Positions 11,271 to 22,621 of a stretch of DNA of 64,000 nt are shown here, piece by piece. The notes under the pieces were generated by a model that saw only the letters and a program-made list of their open reading frames with translations, was not told where the DNA came from and searched no databases. The position numbers were made by a program, and so were the translations under genes. Origin of the DNA: Agaricus subrufescens (taxonomy: Eukaryota; Basidiomycota; Agaricomycetes; Agaricales; Agaricaceae); NCBI GenBank assembly GCA_029945375.1, contig JAQOTE010000031.1, positions 43,520 through 107,519 of the forward strand. Direction: 5' to 3'. Each line of letters begins with the position of its first letter. Positions within the stretch are counted from its first letter, which is position 1.

Positions 11271-12506
11271 ATGTATTCTCCTCCCCTCGCAGATCCTGAC
11301 TTTCTCCATCAGAGTGAGAATTACTGGTTCTATGGCATTATATTATCATGTATATGCTACGGTCTGAACCTTGCTCTCTCATTTTCTTGCATACGTCTTC
11401 TTTCTCCTCAATTCCGGTTGACCTCAAAGAAAAAGCGTACACTCTCTGTCGGGGGTACAACTTCAGGGTGGAGACAAGTGTATCCACTTGCTCAAGTATT
11501 TCTACTCTTAGGCTTTGCAACTGCCAGCATGATTCCGGTCGTCTTAGTAGGGAAGGGAGCTTTTGATGGGACGATGAGTTTGTCTGGCGGTCCAGCGCAG
11601 TATCTTGTGAAGCACGTTTTCCAAAATGTAACAACATTCAGGGTGGCATATGTGACATCAATCCTCTGCCATATTTTCACAAATATTCATCGTGTGAGCT
11701 ATAGAAATCTTCCGCCTTTAACGAACCATTTACAATTTTTGCTTCTTAGATCAGAACCTATTTCATTATTCAGAAACTTGCGGTGGGAACTTTTTGTCAG
11801 AAAAGTGCTTTGTGGCATGGGGTAATGATGAGCATACCATTTGTGCTGTTCCTAGCCTCAATAGGTTTGTCTTTCCGATTATATTGTGCTATCATGACCC
11901 TGATACATCGAGACCTTGACAGTATCTGGCATAATATTTGTCATACAAGTTCTCGCTCCATCCCATCTCTCCCATTACTTAGCTTCCAAGGATTGGGTTT
12001 TGATCTGGGGAGCTACTTCCACCGCTCTATCATGGGAGCTCACGACCATGATTAGTATTTACTTGTTAATCTTTCGACATTCACTGCTTAGATCTCTGGG
12101 GGAGCATCTACAAGTTAGATATATGAGCATAATCACTATGCTTTTTGAGTGCACTCTGTTACTATCTTCCTTTAGTATATTTTTTATGGTTGCCTATTCC
12201 GCAAACTCACCTTCGTTGGTTATGGTACCGTTTCTATTATCTCAAGTACAAGTGAGTACTTTTCGTACGTGGCGTTTGGAGTAGTAATTTTGACCTCAAA
12301 TATAGGTGACGTGCCCACTTGTCGTGTTGTTTCGTGTCACAAGCAACAGAATATTGTCAAAGAATCAGACCTTGGTGGAACCTAGCATACCAACTTTCGC
12401 GCAGTCTCCTACTGTCAGTGAACTTGATACTACAGCGCGGGAACAAGAGATGGAGGTTGAGACAGCAGGGCTGCCGTCCCAGTCTAGTGTCTCCGCCAAC
12501 TTGTAG
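11271..12506 (+). CDS. Multi-TM membrane protein, tandem copy 3
   Basis: Four exons (11271-11693, 11750-11864, 11923-12251, 12306-12506) give 355 residues. It begins YSPPLADPDFLHQSENYWFY and shares its intron positions and most hydrophobic segments with copy 2. Exons 1-3 are identical in length between the copies (423, 115 and 329 bases), a strong sign of recent tandem duplication under coding constraint. The divergence is greatest in the loop after the first TM pair and in the C-terminal tail. The function is unknown, as for copy 2. Confidence 0.82.
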
Positions 12507-12788
12507 CGTTCGTTGGATCCCTATCAGTTCGATGGTCCGCACTTGTTCAAATCCGGGCGCAAATTCAGGCTCCTACCCAGCTCGCTCACGTGTGTACGTC
12601 CTTATAGCGGACTCAACCAAACACGAACAAAGTAAGGGTTTGCTAACGCAGTTAGCGGCTGGCACCATATGAGTTTCGGCCATCACCAATGATTACAATA
12701 GCAGCGAGATTGGGATCGGCAACATATGTAATCCAATTAATTATATTGATTATTCTAATAATAATTGTCACGCTCATCATCCGTATAA

Positions 12789-15171
12789 ATGCCCGCCGTA
12801 CCATCACACCCTGAATCCCTGCGATCCGATTGGACTAATGAGCACATAATCAATTTAGTTCAAAGAAGGTTCAAGAAGTGGCCTTGTTGGTATCAAATAG
12901 AGGTCGCAAAGGCCTTCTATGCGGGTCAGGACGTCATCGGCTGTGCGCCGACAGGAGCAGGGAAAACTCTCTCCTTTTGGATCCCCCTGCTGATGGCACA
13001 GGAGGATGGACACAAGAGAATACTATTCGTCATCAGCCCATTGAATGTACTTGCAAAACAGAATGTGGAAACCCTTATGGAAGCTGGGATTTCGGCTGTG
13101 GCTGTGGCAGCCGAGAACGCGACCTCTTCGACATTTAAGGTAAGTAACAGATCAAATGTACTTCCATCAAACTTACCAGGTAGAGCAGGACATAGAACAA
13201 GGACGATATGAAGTCATTGTAACGAATCCAGAGATCCTCGTCACAAGCAATGAGCTAAAGGATCTCTGGAAGAAATCCTCATTCACCCAGCACATCCTGG
13301 GGTTTGTTTTTGACGAGGGACACTGTATAACACAGTGGGGAGGCTTTCGCAAACATTATTTGGTGGTGGGGATTATATGCTACCTTATCTCTGAACCCGT
13401 GGGCTTCTACGTCGCATCGGCTACGCTCCCTCCTCCCATCATTGCTGAGATACGTCGCCTGCTGCATATAAACCCCGACTCCCTAACCCAGGTTCTTTGC
13501 ACAAACGACCGCCCGGATATTGCTCTCTGGGTTCAAGAATTGAAGAGTCCGTCGTCATCCTTTGAAGACCTGGGTTTTCTCATTCCACACAATTGGCAAA
13601 CAGGAATGGACAAACCTCCCAAATTTTTAGTATTTTTTGACGATATAAAGGAGGCCAAGGCCGCAACCAAGTTTTTTCACCAACAGCTGCTTTGAGAGCA
13701 TCACTCGAAGGTGGCATGGTTCCACTCGACGATGAGCCAGCGTTACCGTGAGGAAAAAGTCAGAGAGTTTCGCAATGGTGAGGTATGGGGATTGATTTGC
13801 ACAGATGCATTCGGTTTAGTGAGTTCTTTTACAATGAGGTTTGAAGAAAATCTACTCACTGGCTCTTCAGGGTATGGATGTTGGCAATGTAGACATCGTG
13901 GTCCAATATAAGGCAACATGCAATTTTTGCACGCTATGGCAGCAGTTTGGACGCACAGCACGATCTCCAGGCGCACAAGGCATAGGCATTCTGTTGGTTG
14001 AAAAGAAGGATATTGTTCAGGGGGGAAAAGGACGCTCAGTCGGCTACAAACAGAGTAGTTGCGATTCACAGGAGGGCCGTCGTCAACAACCGCGAACTGG
14101 ATTCGCAAGCGTCGAGGATGACAGCGACAGCCTGATGACAGTTCAAGCTCCGTTGACATCCTCTGATTTAATTTCCGAGCTGTCAGAAGCCACATGGTCC
14201 CATCAAAGCGAGCAAAAGTATGCTCGACCCAAAATAGCCCCGCACGATCCCACGAATGCAAAGAAGGGACAGGGACCTGGTGTGCTACCCGGGTCTGCCC
14301 TAGACAATTTTATTAATCTCCCCTCCTATGTTCCCTGTCGCCGCCAAGTCCCCCAGCTATATTTTGCAAATGACAAGCGAAGTGAGTACATACTCGTTAC
14401 CTCTCATTCATAACGTCTTATTTTCTCGCAGTCACCCGGGCTCATCACCGCTGTGATCCCAATTCCTCTGAGGGTTGCGAGCACTGCAGACCAAAGACCG
14501 GTCAATTCTGCTGTGACAAATGTAACCCAGACGAATTCTTGAAGCTCAATATTGCCCCTCGCAAGAAACAAAGCGCTCCGCGACGCTTGATCATACCTAG
14601 TTCATACAACAGAAGTCCCCAACATTCTGCATTCCAGGAGAAACTATACGAATGGCGTTGAGATCAAGCGATAGCGCACCTGGGCCAAGGTGTCGTTCAT
14701 TGGCTGGGTACTCAGCTATTGATGCCCGACCAAGTTCTCGAACGTGTTCTCGCTTGTTGGACACTCGGCAAAATCTCGCAAATTCCTCATTTACAAAGGG
14801 AAACGAATTGGTCTCAGCAGTGGATCGACATTTGCGGTGATTCACTTCTTGCGCTGCTAGCTTGTCATTCACCTTTTGAAAAATCAGAAGAAACTGAAAA
14901 CCTTTTAACCATAGCCCATACGCCTCCGCCTCGTCTACATGAAGAAATCCCTGAGCGTGCGATTGAAGAGACTCTCCTTAATGCACCCCCGACCGCATCT
15001 CCTCTTCTTGAAGCCCAGCCGCCCATACCCATCGTTCCTGACGCCCAGCCACCTAAAGCTCCTGCCGACTTGGCATCACTCCCCTCTCCGCAGCTCCGAA
15101 CAGAGCAGACTCACACACGTTCTCGAAACCGTTGCGGACAATGTAAGCAGATAGGTCATAATCATGAGTAA
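12789..15171 (+). pseudogene. RecQ-like DNA helicase with two in-frame TGA codons
   Basis: Four exons (12789-13139, 13180-13818, 13871-14381, 14432-15171) form one 747-codon frame. Helicase motifs in order: Walker A CAPTGAGKTLSFWIPLL; the DEGH box (VFDEGHCITQWG), typical of RecQ proteins; motif III VASATLP; motif V GMDVGNVDIVVQY; and motif VI QQFGRTARSPGAQG. A Cys/His-rich zone follows (CEHCRPKTGQFCCDKC), then a Pro-rich tail ending in a knuckle-like CGQCKQIGHN. The frame is cut by TGA at 13693-13695 and 14659-14661, with coding similarity continuing straight through each. RecQ proteins unwind DNA in a 3'-5' direction during repair. This copy is probably dead or truncated, unless the first 301 codons are made alone, which would lack motifs V and VI. 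Confidence 0.8.
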
Positions 15172-15476
15172 CTTATCGCTCCAATCCTCTCAAATTTTAA
15201 TACTCGTGTTCAGAATGATCATGTAAAATTTCGAAGAAGGTAAAACAAGAACTAATAGACTCAGTAGGAATAGGACAAGAAAATCTTGGTGCTAACACAC
15301 GTGAACCTCCATCGTCATCAACGGCTGCGCCGCCTCAGTCAACGTTACCATTGGTGTATCAACATTTGTGCATGCCGAGTGCCTCTCAGTCCTACTTTCA
15401 TTGGTATCTTTACCTGCCGAACACCGTTGAAGCTCTCCCTAGTAATGCGACTGAAACCCATCCGCCCTGATACCTA

Positions 15477-18320
15477 TCACAAAACTTCGTCAACAAACAA
15501 GCTTCCGTCATCCGTGGTTCTCTCTGCCTCATGCTTGTCTTCATCATACTCTTGTTCATTCTCTATCGCTTCTGTGTGCACGTTTTGCCCTGCTTCAATG
15601 TCTAACTCTTGGTTGAGAACTGGCTCAGCACTTCCTTGCTCTTCGCTGTCTTTGTCTCATGTCTGGCCGCTGTCTAGATTTGCTCTCCATCGTGCCGCCT
15701 CCGCTGTCAGCTGCTCTTGTGTCTTGCTCTCTTGGATCAACCTTGCTCGCTCCTTGTCTACCAACGTGATCAATTTAACCATACCCGCCTGTATAGTATT
15801 CACCAATGTGTATCCCTTCTGCCTCCCTGCAATAAATTCGTTTGTTTTCTCTTGCTCCATGTACTCGCGAACCCTCTTGAATGTAACCTTCATTTTTGGC
15901 GGATAATGTTGGCTCGTTTTGTGCGTTAAGCAAAACATTCGCTCGAATTGATGTCAGATGTCTTTATATACTTCAATTAAAGGTGAGGCATCGATCATTC
16001 GATCGACTGTATGATTAGACCCAGAGCCACTGAAAATTCGTTTGATGTAAAGATTGTTATGTTCTATCACCCAGTCTATCCCACGAAAGCCATCTTTGCG
16101 ACTGGTTGGATTGACCAGGGAGTTCATTCGTATAGCTGTACTTGAATGAAAGTGAGTCTTCTTCGTTGAATAATTTTGGAAGTGTACTCACGCAAGTGGC
16201 TTAGGAAATTTGACGTACATATTCTTGAGGTACCGAAGAATTCCTTGCGCGTATTTTGCCTTACCGCACCCCATGAAGTAGTACATCCACTCCGTGAGGC
16301 AAGAATCAAGCCGGCCCATATCGCCATGGTTCATCGCATAGTTTGTTTCTTTGTACAGCAGAAAGTCCTTGTGGTAAGCTCTAGTCATCTCGAGAACTTT
16401 GTCGCACTCCAATGAACCTGGACTTAAGCCAGATGAGAGGTCTGGTGGTGCGATAGTCATTTGTGCCAGGTGAGCCGCTATTTCACCCAGTTCGTTCCAA
16501 TCTGGCTTACTCTCAATCCACTCGTCTAATGATGAAACATCTGGGTGACGTCGGCACACTTCTACCCGCCATGCATCAAGACGAAGTACAATCCCAACAT
16601 GAAGTATGACTTCATGTAGCTGACAGAAGGTAGGATTTGTTTGAATTTTGTTCTTTTTGCGAGGTCATAATTTCATGATGTATTGCATTAGGCTCCCCGG
16701 ATACTTCTGCCACTCAGTCTTCTCAATATGTCGCTTCCAGATGGCGTTGGCACAAGCCATGCGTGCATGGAACCATCCATGACAAAAAACTTGTGCTTGA
16801 AACCTTTCGCTAGGGCTGACATCGTTGATCCGGGAATTTTGGAGACTATGGATATGTTGCCCTGTCAATAGGTCCCCAAAGACAGGGATTATGGTGTTTT
16901 CGGGATTAACAGGGGGATTGCGATTGGCGGCTCTGGAATGGTAGGGGCTATTAGAAGTCATTTGTGAGTCTCCGACATTTGCCTGAGCAAAAAACTCCTC
17001 CATCATGGTCACGTTCTTTGCTGGTGTGCTTGGCCCTATTTTTGAGGCACGAAGCAGTACTGGCTTTGTTTTCGTAAGTGGTATGCAATCAATTTCTTTG
17101 GGCTCTCCTAACTTCTCTTTAAATGCAGAAAAACCAGGTGGACTGTAGGTAATAAGGTCGAACAAAAATTTCCATGCATTGAAGCGATCTTGAATAGAAC
17201 AACCCTGGTCATCAAGCTCATTATACATCGAGGGGAAGCTGGTCATCAACTGAGCCACAGTTGAGGGAAGGGGTGGGTTGACAAAAAGCTCTCGTATGTA
17301 GTCGGAATAATTGAGCTCGTCTTTGGTGGTCATGGGATGTAGGGGAAACATTGAGGCTGTTGTCAAATGGACAAGAGTGTCGGTAGTAGAACCTTCAGCA
17401 GTGGGAATAACATGGTCTAGGTTGATGTCGAGGTTGTCATAGGCGTATGATGCTAAAATGGTTGCTCCTACACGTTGAATATCCCGGTAAGCCTCCTTAG
17501 ACAGATTCTTAATAGCACGGTTGATTGATGTGACAGAAATAGATATACCAAGATGTGACAAGAAGTTCTGGGTTTGTTCGGAAACATTGCATGACTGCAA
17601 GAAGACTCCAATCAACGCCTGCATTGAATTGCAGCGTTGATTTGTTGCCTGCATCATAATACTGATGCAGGTAACTCGTTTCTTATTTTATTAATATGAA
17701 TACTTGGGATGTACGCTGAAAGTAAGAAAGACTTACAATGTGCAGTAAGGTAAGCCACTGATTCTCTATCTGCTCTTCAACATCATCTGGCTCATCTTCG
17801 TTATCACCAACAATTCTGATACTGGGCCTATCATCATTATTGTCATTGTAGACACTAGTGATGTTCATTTGAGTATTGGCATTTGTAGTTCTTGCTTTTT
17901 CGCGTCATTCTCTCTCCTTCTCCTGATGATGAGCGAGTGCCGGATCAGCATCCAACAGTTCTCCTACCAACTCCCAGACATCAGGTGCATAGGTTTGCAT
18001 TCCTTGAGCTATTTTGTCAATTGTGCACTCTTTTAACTGATCAGCTGTAATTGACGTAGCATTAAAATGGAAGCCTTTATCCGGTCTGGTAAGATTTTGT
18101 AGCTGTGAAGTAAGAGTGCTCGTGTATTGTTGCTTCATCCATTGCTTCATAATGCTGCTACTGATCTCCTGATGGACCAGCCATTGCAACAGACGAGGCA
18201 GGCTTTCCAAAAATGCTTGAATATATTGTGAACTATTGACTCCAGGCTCGAGCAGTGAGCGACGAATTAGATTGTTGAGCGGAATGTTGCTGTCTTCAAG
18301 AACATTGATAACGTTATAAA
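15477..18320 (-). pseudogene. DUF6589-domain gene, 5'-truncated, with three in-frame TGA codons
   Basis: Minus-strand coding sequence from 18320 to the TGA at 15477-15479. The long exon 16665-17657 carries the DUF6589 signature: VFGDLLTGQHIHSL, then WFHARMACANAIWKRHI. The next exon contains NYAMNHGDMGRLD, followed after an intron (16148-16190) by a region reading NSLVNPTSRKDGFRGIDWVI. The family is abundant in Agaricomycetes and its function is unknown. The frame continues across TGA codons at 17905-17907, 15954-15956 and 15657-15659, so the copy is probably inactive. No N-terminal methionine is seen; coding similarity begins exactly where SEC63 similarity ends. The tail is acidic (QEYDEDKHEAERTTDDGS). 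Confidence 0.75.
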
Positions 18321-18862
18321 CGAAAGTTTCTTGTAATGAGATTTAATATCTTTCTCGGACATACTCTGTAATTGCATTAGTGATCGGTAATTTAACACTG
18401 GGTTGAGCATAAACTCACCGGGCTGATTCCGAGGATCTCAAAAGGATTGTAGAGTTTGTTCTCGACCGCTGCTCCAGAGACTTTATAGCAAAGGAATGCG
18501 AATAGCGTCCAACCAGCAATCAAAAAATATGTCCTACAGATAGGTCAACACGATAGAACTACGGATGAAAAGAGCCATACTTCTTGCTGAGATTCAAGGC
18601 CAATATTGAGCTCTTCTCTCGTTTGGCGATCCTGGCTCGCTGCTCAACGCATGCCTGGCACTGGCACCCTCTTGGATGCGTTTCTAGAATACATCAAGAG
18701 ATAGTCAGAAACCATTTCGATGATGATTCGATCAGAAGAGCACATACTTGCTGGCCTCTTGTTTATTGCAGAGAGCGTCATCGGGGTGAGGACCAAGGCG
18801 AGTATGGTGATGAGAAAATACGCAGCCATGCTGCCGCCTTCATCGTAGTGATAATTTGCCAT
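18321..18862 (-). pseudogene. SEC63: 5' fragment of SEC63 (ER translocon J-protein), truncated inside the J domain
   Basis: Four exon pieces (18748-18862, 18581-18683, 18419-18533, 18321-18365) keep good splice sites and one frame. They encode the Sec63 N-terminus: MANYHYDEGGSMAAYFLITI (first TM), the Cys-rich loop GCQCQACVEQRARIAKRE, the second TM (TYFLIAGWTLFAFLCYKVSG), NPFEILGIS and the start of the J domain SMSEKDIKSHYKKLS. The HPD motif, the third TM and the Brl domain that should follow are missing. The sequence switches directly to the DUF6589 gene in another frame. Sec63 is essential for ER protein import in yeast, so a full copy should exist elsewhere in the genome. Confidence 0.8.
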
Positions 18863-19789
18863 CGTCAGCCAAGACTGGGGACCCGCGGCTGGGTTCTGGA
18901 GGAAGGAGCGGAGGAGATGATTGTCGACGTGTAAAGGCGAAGTGAGCTGGTGCGCCAAGCTCTCGTGACTTGGTGTCACATGCTCGAATAGACGCCCATG
19001 TCGCCGTATGTGGCCTGGCGCTCGCTTACCTCCTCCGGCTATCAAAGAAATGGCAAAGATCATCTCTTCCTCCAACGTGTTGGAAATGAGGCAAACACAT
19101 TTGCTGGGCTGTCTTCACGCCACCCGCAGTTATGCCGCACGGTTTCTCGCCCAATATCCCCCCTGCTCACACAACCCTGATGCTTCGTCCTGAATCGAAG
19201 GACTCGATTACCACTCATCGCCTAGAGCAATCAAATTTCCAATGAAAGTTCGAAAACTTATGAGCGCCGCCGGTAAGCCTTTGCTACATTGAGCTAGCTG
19301 CAGCTCATGACACTTGGGCCGGCGACCAAACTGTTCAAAGTTACCCCGAGGGTTTGCAAAGATGAATAGATACGTCAGCCTTGCCAATCGGGTGACTCCC
19401 TTTCGTGGAGCACCAAATCGCTTAGATAGCAAGTCTTCTCAGACGGAGCCAACATAAACGACCGCCTTTACAGTCATGTACCAAGGTGTCCATGAAGGAT
19501 TATCTCGGCCTGACCACCGCTCATACCTAGATTGTCCACCACTTCCGTTGATTAGATGTTCAGGTCGTATCTTGGATATCCCACGTACGCCTCGCGTACT
19601 GTTTCGTAAAGCAACACGACATATGTTACCATAACGTAATGACATCCAGGAAGATTCCGCACATTCAGTGCTTTCCTCTACAAGGGGAATTTTTAACTCA
19701 CCGTTTCGGATGAGAAAAAGGTTTAAAAGCGGCCAAACAGAACAGAACGAAACACATCGGTTACCTCCCCAAGTAATCTACCGCTCGCT
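18863..19789. other. Intergenic, divergent promoter between the SEC63 fragment and the Rossmann gene
   Basis: Minus-strand frames 19208-19432 and 19439-19645 have no recognised motif and are separated by a stop. The stretch presumably contains the original SEC63 promoter and the promoter of the plus-strand gene at 19790. I see nothing else. Confidence 0.35.
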
Positions 19790-21060
19790 ATGACTTCGTC
19801 CAAAATCAACGTCCTCTTGTTCGGTTCTACCGGTTTCCTTGGCTCCACATTCCTCAAGCTTATCGGCCAGGACCCAGAACTCAAGGACAGACTTCACATC
19901 ACTGCCCTCTGCAGAAACAGTGCAAAACGTCTTCCTGAACTTCAAAAATTGTACCACGATATCGAAGCGGTCGAATTTAATCTTGACGATGACGCTGTTA
20001 TCCAAGAATACGCTGCCAAAACAGATTTCGTGGTCAATGCAGCGAGCAGTGACCACGTTGAGAGCATCAAATGTCCGTTTTTCTATTCCATGTAATCCGT
20101 CGCTGAATGCTTATTATCCATTGCAGCAACTCTCCGGGGTCTTGAGAAGAACTCTGCCGCCAACCCCAACAAGCCCCCAATGTATCTCCAAGTTTCTGGT
20201 CTCGGAGTTACATCCGACAACTCCCACGGAGAACATGTCAACGTCGATGACTTAACTTGTTACGTCGATACTGACTTCAGCCTTGATCAAGTGCCTCAGG
20301 AAAACACGCACTTGCCTCAAGATAAGCTCATCGTAGAGGCTGGAACTCGTAAAGAGAACCCTGTCCGCACAGCTATTGTTTTCCCCGGTTGGATCTATGG
20401 CGTTGGTGAAGGAATCCAAAAGACCACCCTTCCAGTTCGGATTTGGATTGATATGTTCCTGAGGGCTGGATATGCTGGAACTTGGGGAGAAGGCCATAGT
20501 ATCATGAGTAATGCCCACGTGAAGGACGTCGCTTCAGCTGTTCAAACAGTCTTTAAGGCCATGCTTGATGGCAAGGCTGACGAGGGTGCAAACGGATTCT
20601 GTAGGTTCCTTCTCGCGTTGAGATCAAGATCCACGCTGATGTATTTATAGACTTTGCTGTCAGCAGACAACGGATGCTCAGTAACCGTGAAATCGCTGGT
20701 AAAATCGGTGATGTCAGTTATCCGTCTATTGCATGCGATGAGTATTTGCTGACCAATGGTAGATCCTATTTGACTATGGCCTGGTTAAAAAGAGCGGGAC
20801 TCGTCCCTATCCCCCGGAGATTGTCGATTCCCTGGGTTTCTGTGAGTATTATTCCGGTTTATCAATATACCGTCATACTGAGTGGGAACCCTCACTAATC
20901 AGATGGTTGGTCCCTCCTCGGTGCCAATCAGATGGGCCACGCGCATCACCTTAGTAAATTTGGGTGGAAGCCTACTGAGACGAAGAAGTTGTTATTGCTG
21001 GAGTCTCTTCGAGAGGAAGTATTGGTGTATCTTCGTGAACTCGGAAAGATTCCGGCATGA
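19790..21060 (+). CDS. NAD(P)-binding Rossmann protein (atypical SDR / epimerase-like)
   Basis: Five exons (19790-20072, 20127-20600, 20651-20712, 20763-20841, 20903-21060) give 351 residues. The N-terminus has a beta strand and glycine motif (INVLLFGSTGFLGSTFLKL) matching the GxxGxxG dinucleotide loop. It is followed by DFVVNAASSDHVESIK and YLQVSGLGV, then VFPGWIYGVGEG. This arrangement is usual for extended or atypical SDRs that lack the classical YxxxK pair. The C-terminus, recovered by splicing, ends YLRELGKIPA. The substrate cannot be told. Exon 4 depends on an intron with a gtcagt donor at 20713; without it the frame shifts. Confidence 0.8.
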
Positions 21061-21443
21061 GTGACAAATTGTCGGAGTCCAAAAACGATCACGTTTAGTT
21101 CGTGATTGATATCACCGTGCTAAATCATGTACTTTTAGATTTGAGAGCTTGGATTTGTTCGTATCCACTTGGGCCTTGGACATCTTATTATTTCCAAGAA
21201 CTTGTACTGAGTTTGTCGCGTACAAGCGTTTTTGTCACTTATTTTGGCCTGTTATGTCGGGAAATAAGTGGCCCGTTCGGTCACGCATCGGCCCTATTAG
21301 TGCCTGCCCTTATGGCTCTTGTCAGCCCTTACGGTTCTTATCCTCCTTCGACGACCACGATATATAATATCCTAATCCAACGATTGGGTTCAGACTCGTC
21401 ACTCTACCTCCTATACTTGCATCACGTATTCGCGTTACTCATC

Positions 21444-22621
21444 ATGACTACCACCACGACTTCTACCACGATCCCACATTCACCCGCAATACAAGCAACC
21501 TGCGCACATAATGAAAACCAAAAAATACCCCCGAGCGTGTTCAAATTACCCCAGACGGCACAACTCGAGGCGTTATACACCATCATAAGGGATAAAGAGA
21601 CCTCCAGAGGCGATTTCTTATTTTATTCGGATAGGATTATAAGGTTACTCGTCGAGGAGGGATTGAATCATTTACCGGTCTTTAGTCGAACGATTGAAAC
21701 ACCAACGGTAAGTGGAGGGTTGACTACGAGATGGATAGGGCTCATGTTTGGCGAAACAGGGTGCGACGTATCATGGGGTTGGGTTCGAGGGAAAGATTTG
21801 TGGTGTGTCAATCTTACGAGCTGGAGAGGTTAGTCTCTTATAGTTCAAGAATTTCGTTAACTAATTTGATGCTGTGGGTTGTGGTCGTGTGCAGGCCATG
21901 GAAGCTGGTCTTCGCGAAGTTTGTCGAAGTGTTCGAATTGGCAAGATCTTAATCCAGCGAGTGAGATAACAGGCGAAAGCGCACTGGTCTCATCGGGAAC
22001 TCACAAAACTCCTTCCAGGATGAAGAGACTGCACAGCCCAAGTTATTCTACTCGAAATTTCCACCAGATATAGCGAAACGATATGTGTTGTTACTTGATC
22101 CGATGTTAGGTGCGTTTCGATCACATGCTCAATGCCTCGCTGACGGCACTCGATTTTACTGATCCTGTTTTGCATGTACACAGCGACCGGTGGATCTGCA
22201 ATCAAAGCTGTGGAAGTTCTCATTGAACATGGCGTCCCTGCAGAGCGGATAATCTTCATCAATCTTGTATGTCTGATCTTATCTCATCATCTTATCAGCT
22301 GCATTCTTGTTCCTATCCCTTTATGCATGGCGTAAACCATGTCGTTTTTATGTCGCCTCATGCAGGTGCCCCCGATGTTGAGCTGATATTTTTACCTTTC
22401 GCGGCCTAGATTGCCGCACCGGAAGGTTTATCAAACTTTTGTTCACGTTACCCCACTACCAAAGTTGTAAGTCCCCCTGTTTGTCTTGTGAAAAAGGCCA
22501 GTACTGTGTATTCAATATCCATATCTATTAGATCACAGGATGGATTGACGAAGGATTGAACGAGAAGGCATATATTATCCCAGGCCTCGGGGATTTCGGA
22601 GAAAGAAGGTATTGCATGTAA
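21444..22621 (+). CDS. FUR1: Uracil phosphoribosyltransferase
   Basis: Converts uracil and PRPP to UMP in pyrimidine salvage; cytosolic. Seven exons (21444-21707, 21760-21828, 21895-21960, 22019-22109, 22184-22266, 22410-22466, 22532-22621) give 239 residues, close to the yeast enzyme plus a short N-terminal Thr/Pro extension. Motifs in order: FYSDRIIRLLVEEGLNHLP, FEGKICGVSILRAGE, the EAGLREVCRSVRIGKILIQR helix-strand, the PRPP loop VLLLDPMLATGGSA, and the uracil-binding tail around GWIDEGLNEKAYIIPGLGDF. The tail then reads GERRY, with a two-residue extension. The start at 21444 is preferred because the upstream open frame has no family similarity. All phases agree and no lesions are seen. 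Confidence 0.95.

Noticed and set aside
15286..15906. 206-codon plus-strand frame
   Set aside because: Antisense to the DUF6589 tail; the minus strand carries the family similarity.
12789..18320. TGA recoded as an amino acid
   Set aside because: Several intact genes in the window (Rossmann protein, MIOX, tetraspanin, repeated-peptide precursor) end in TGA, so the stops in RecQ and DUF6589 are better explained by decay.
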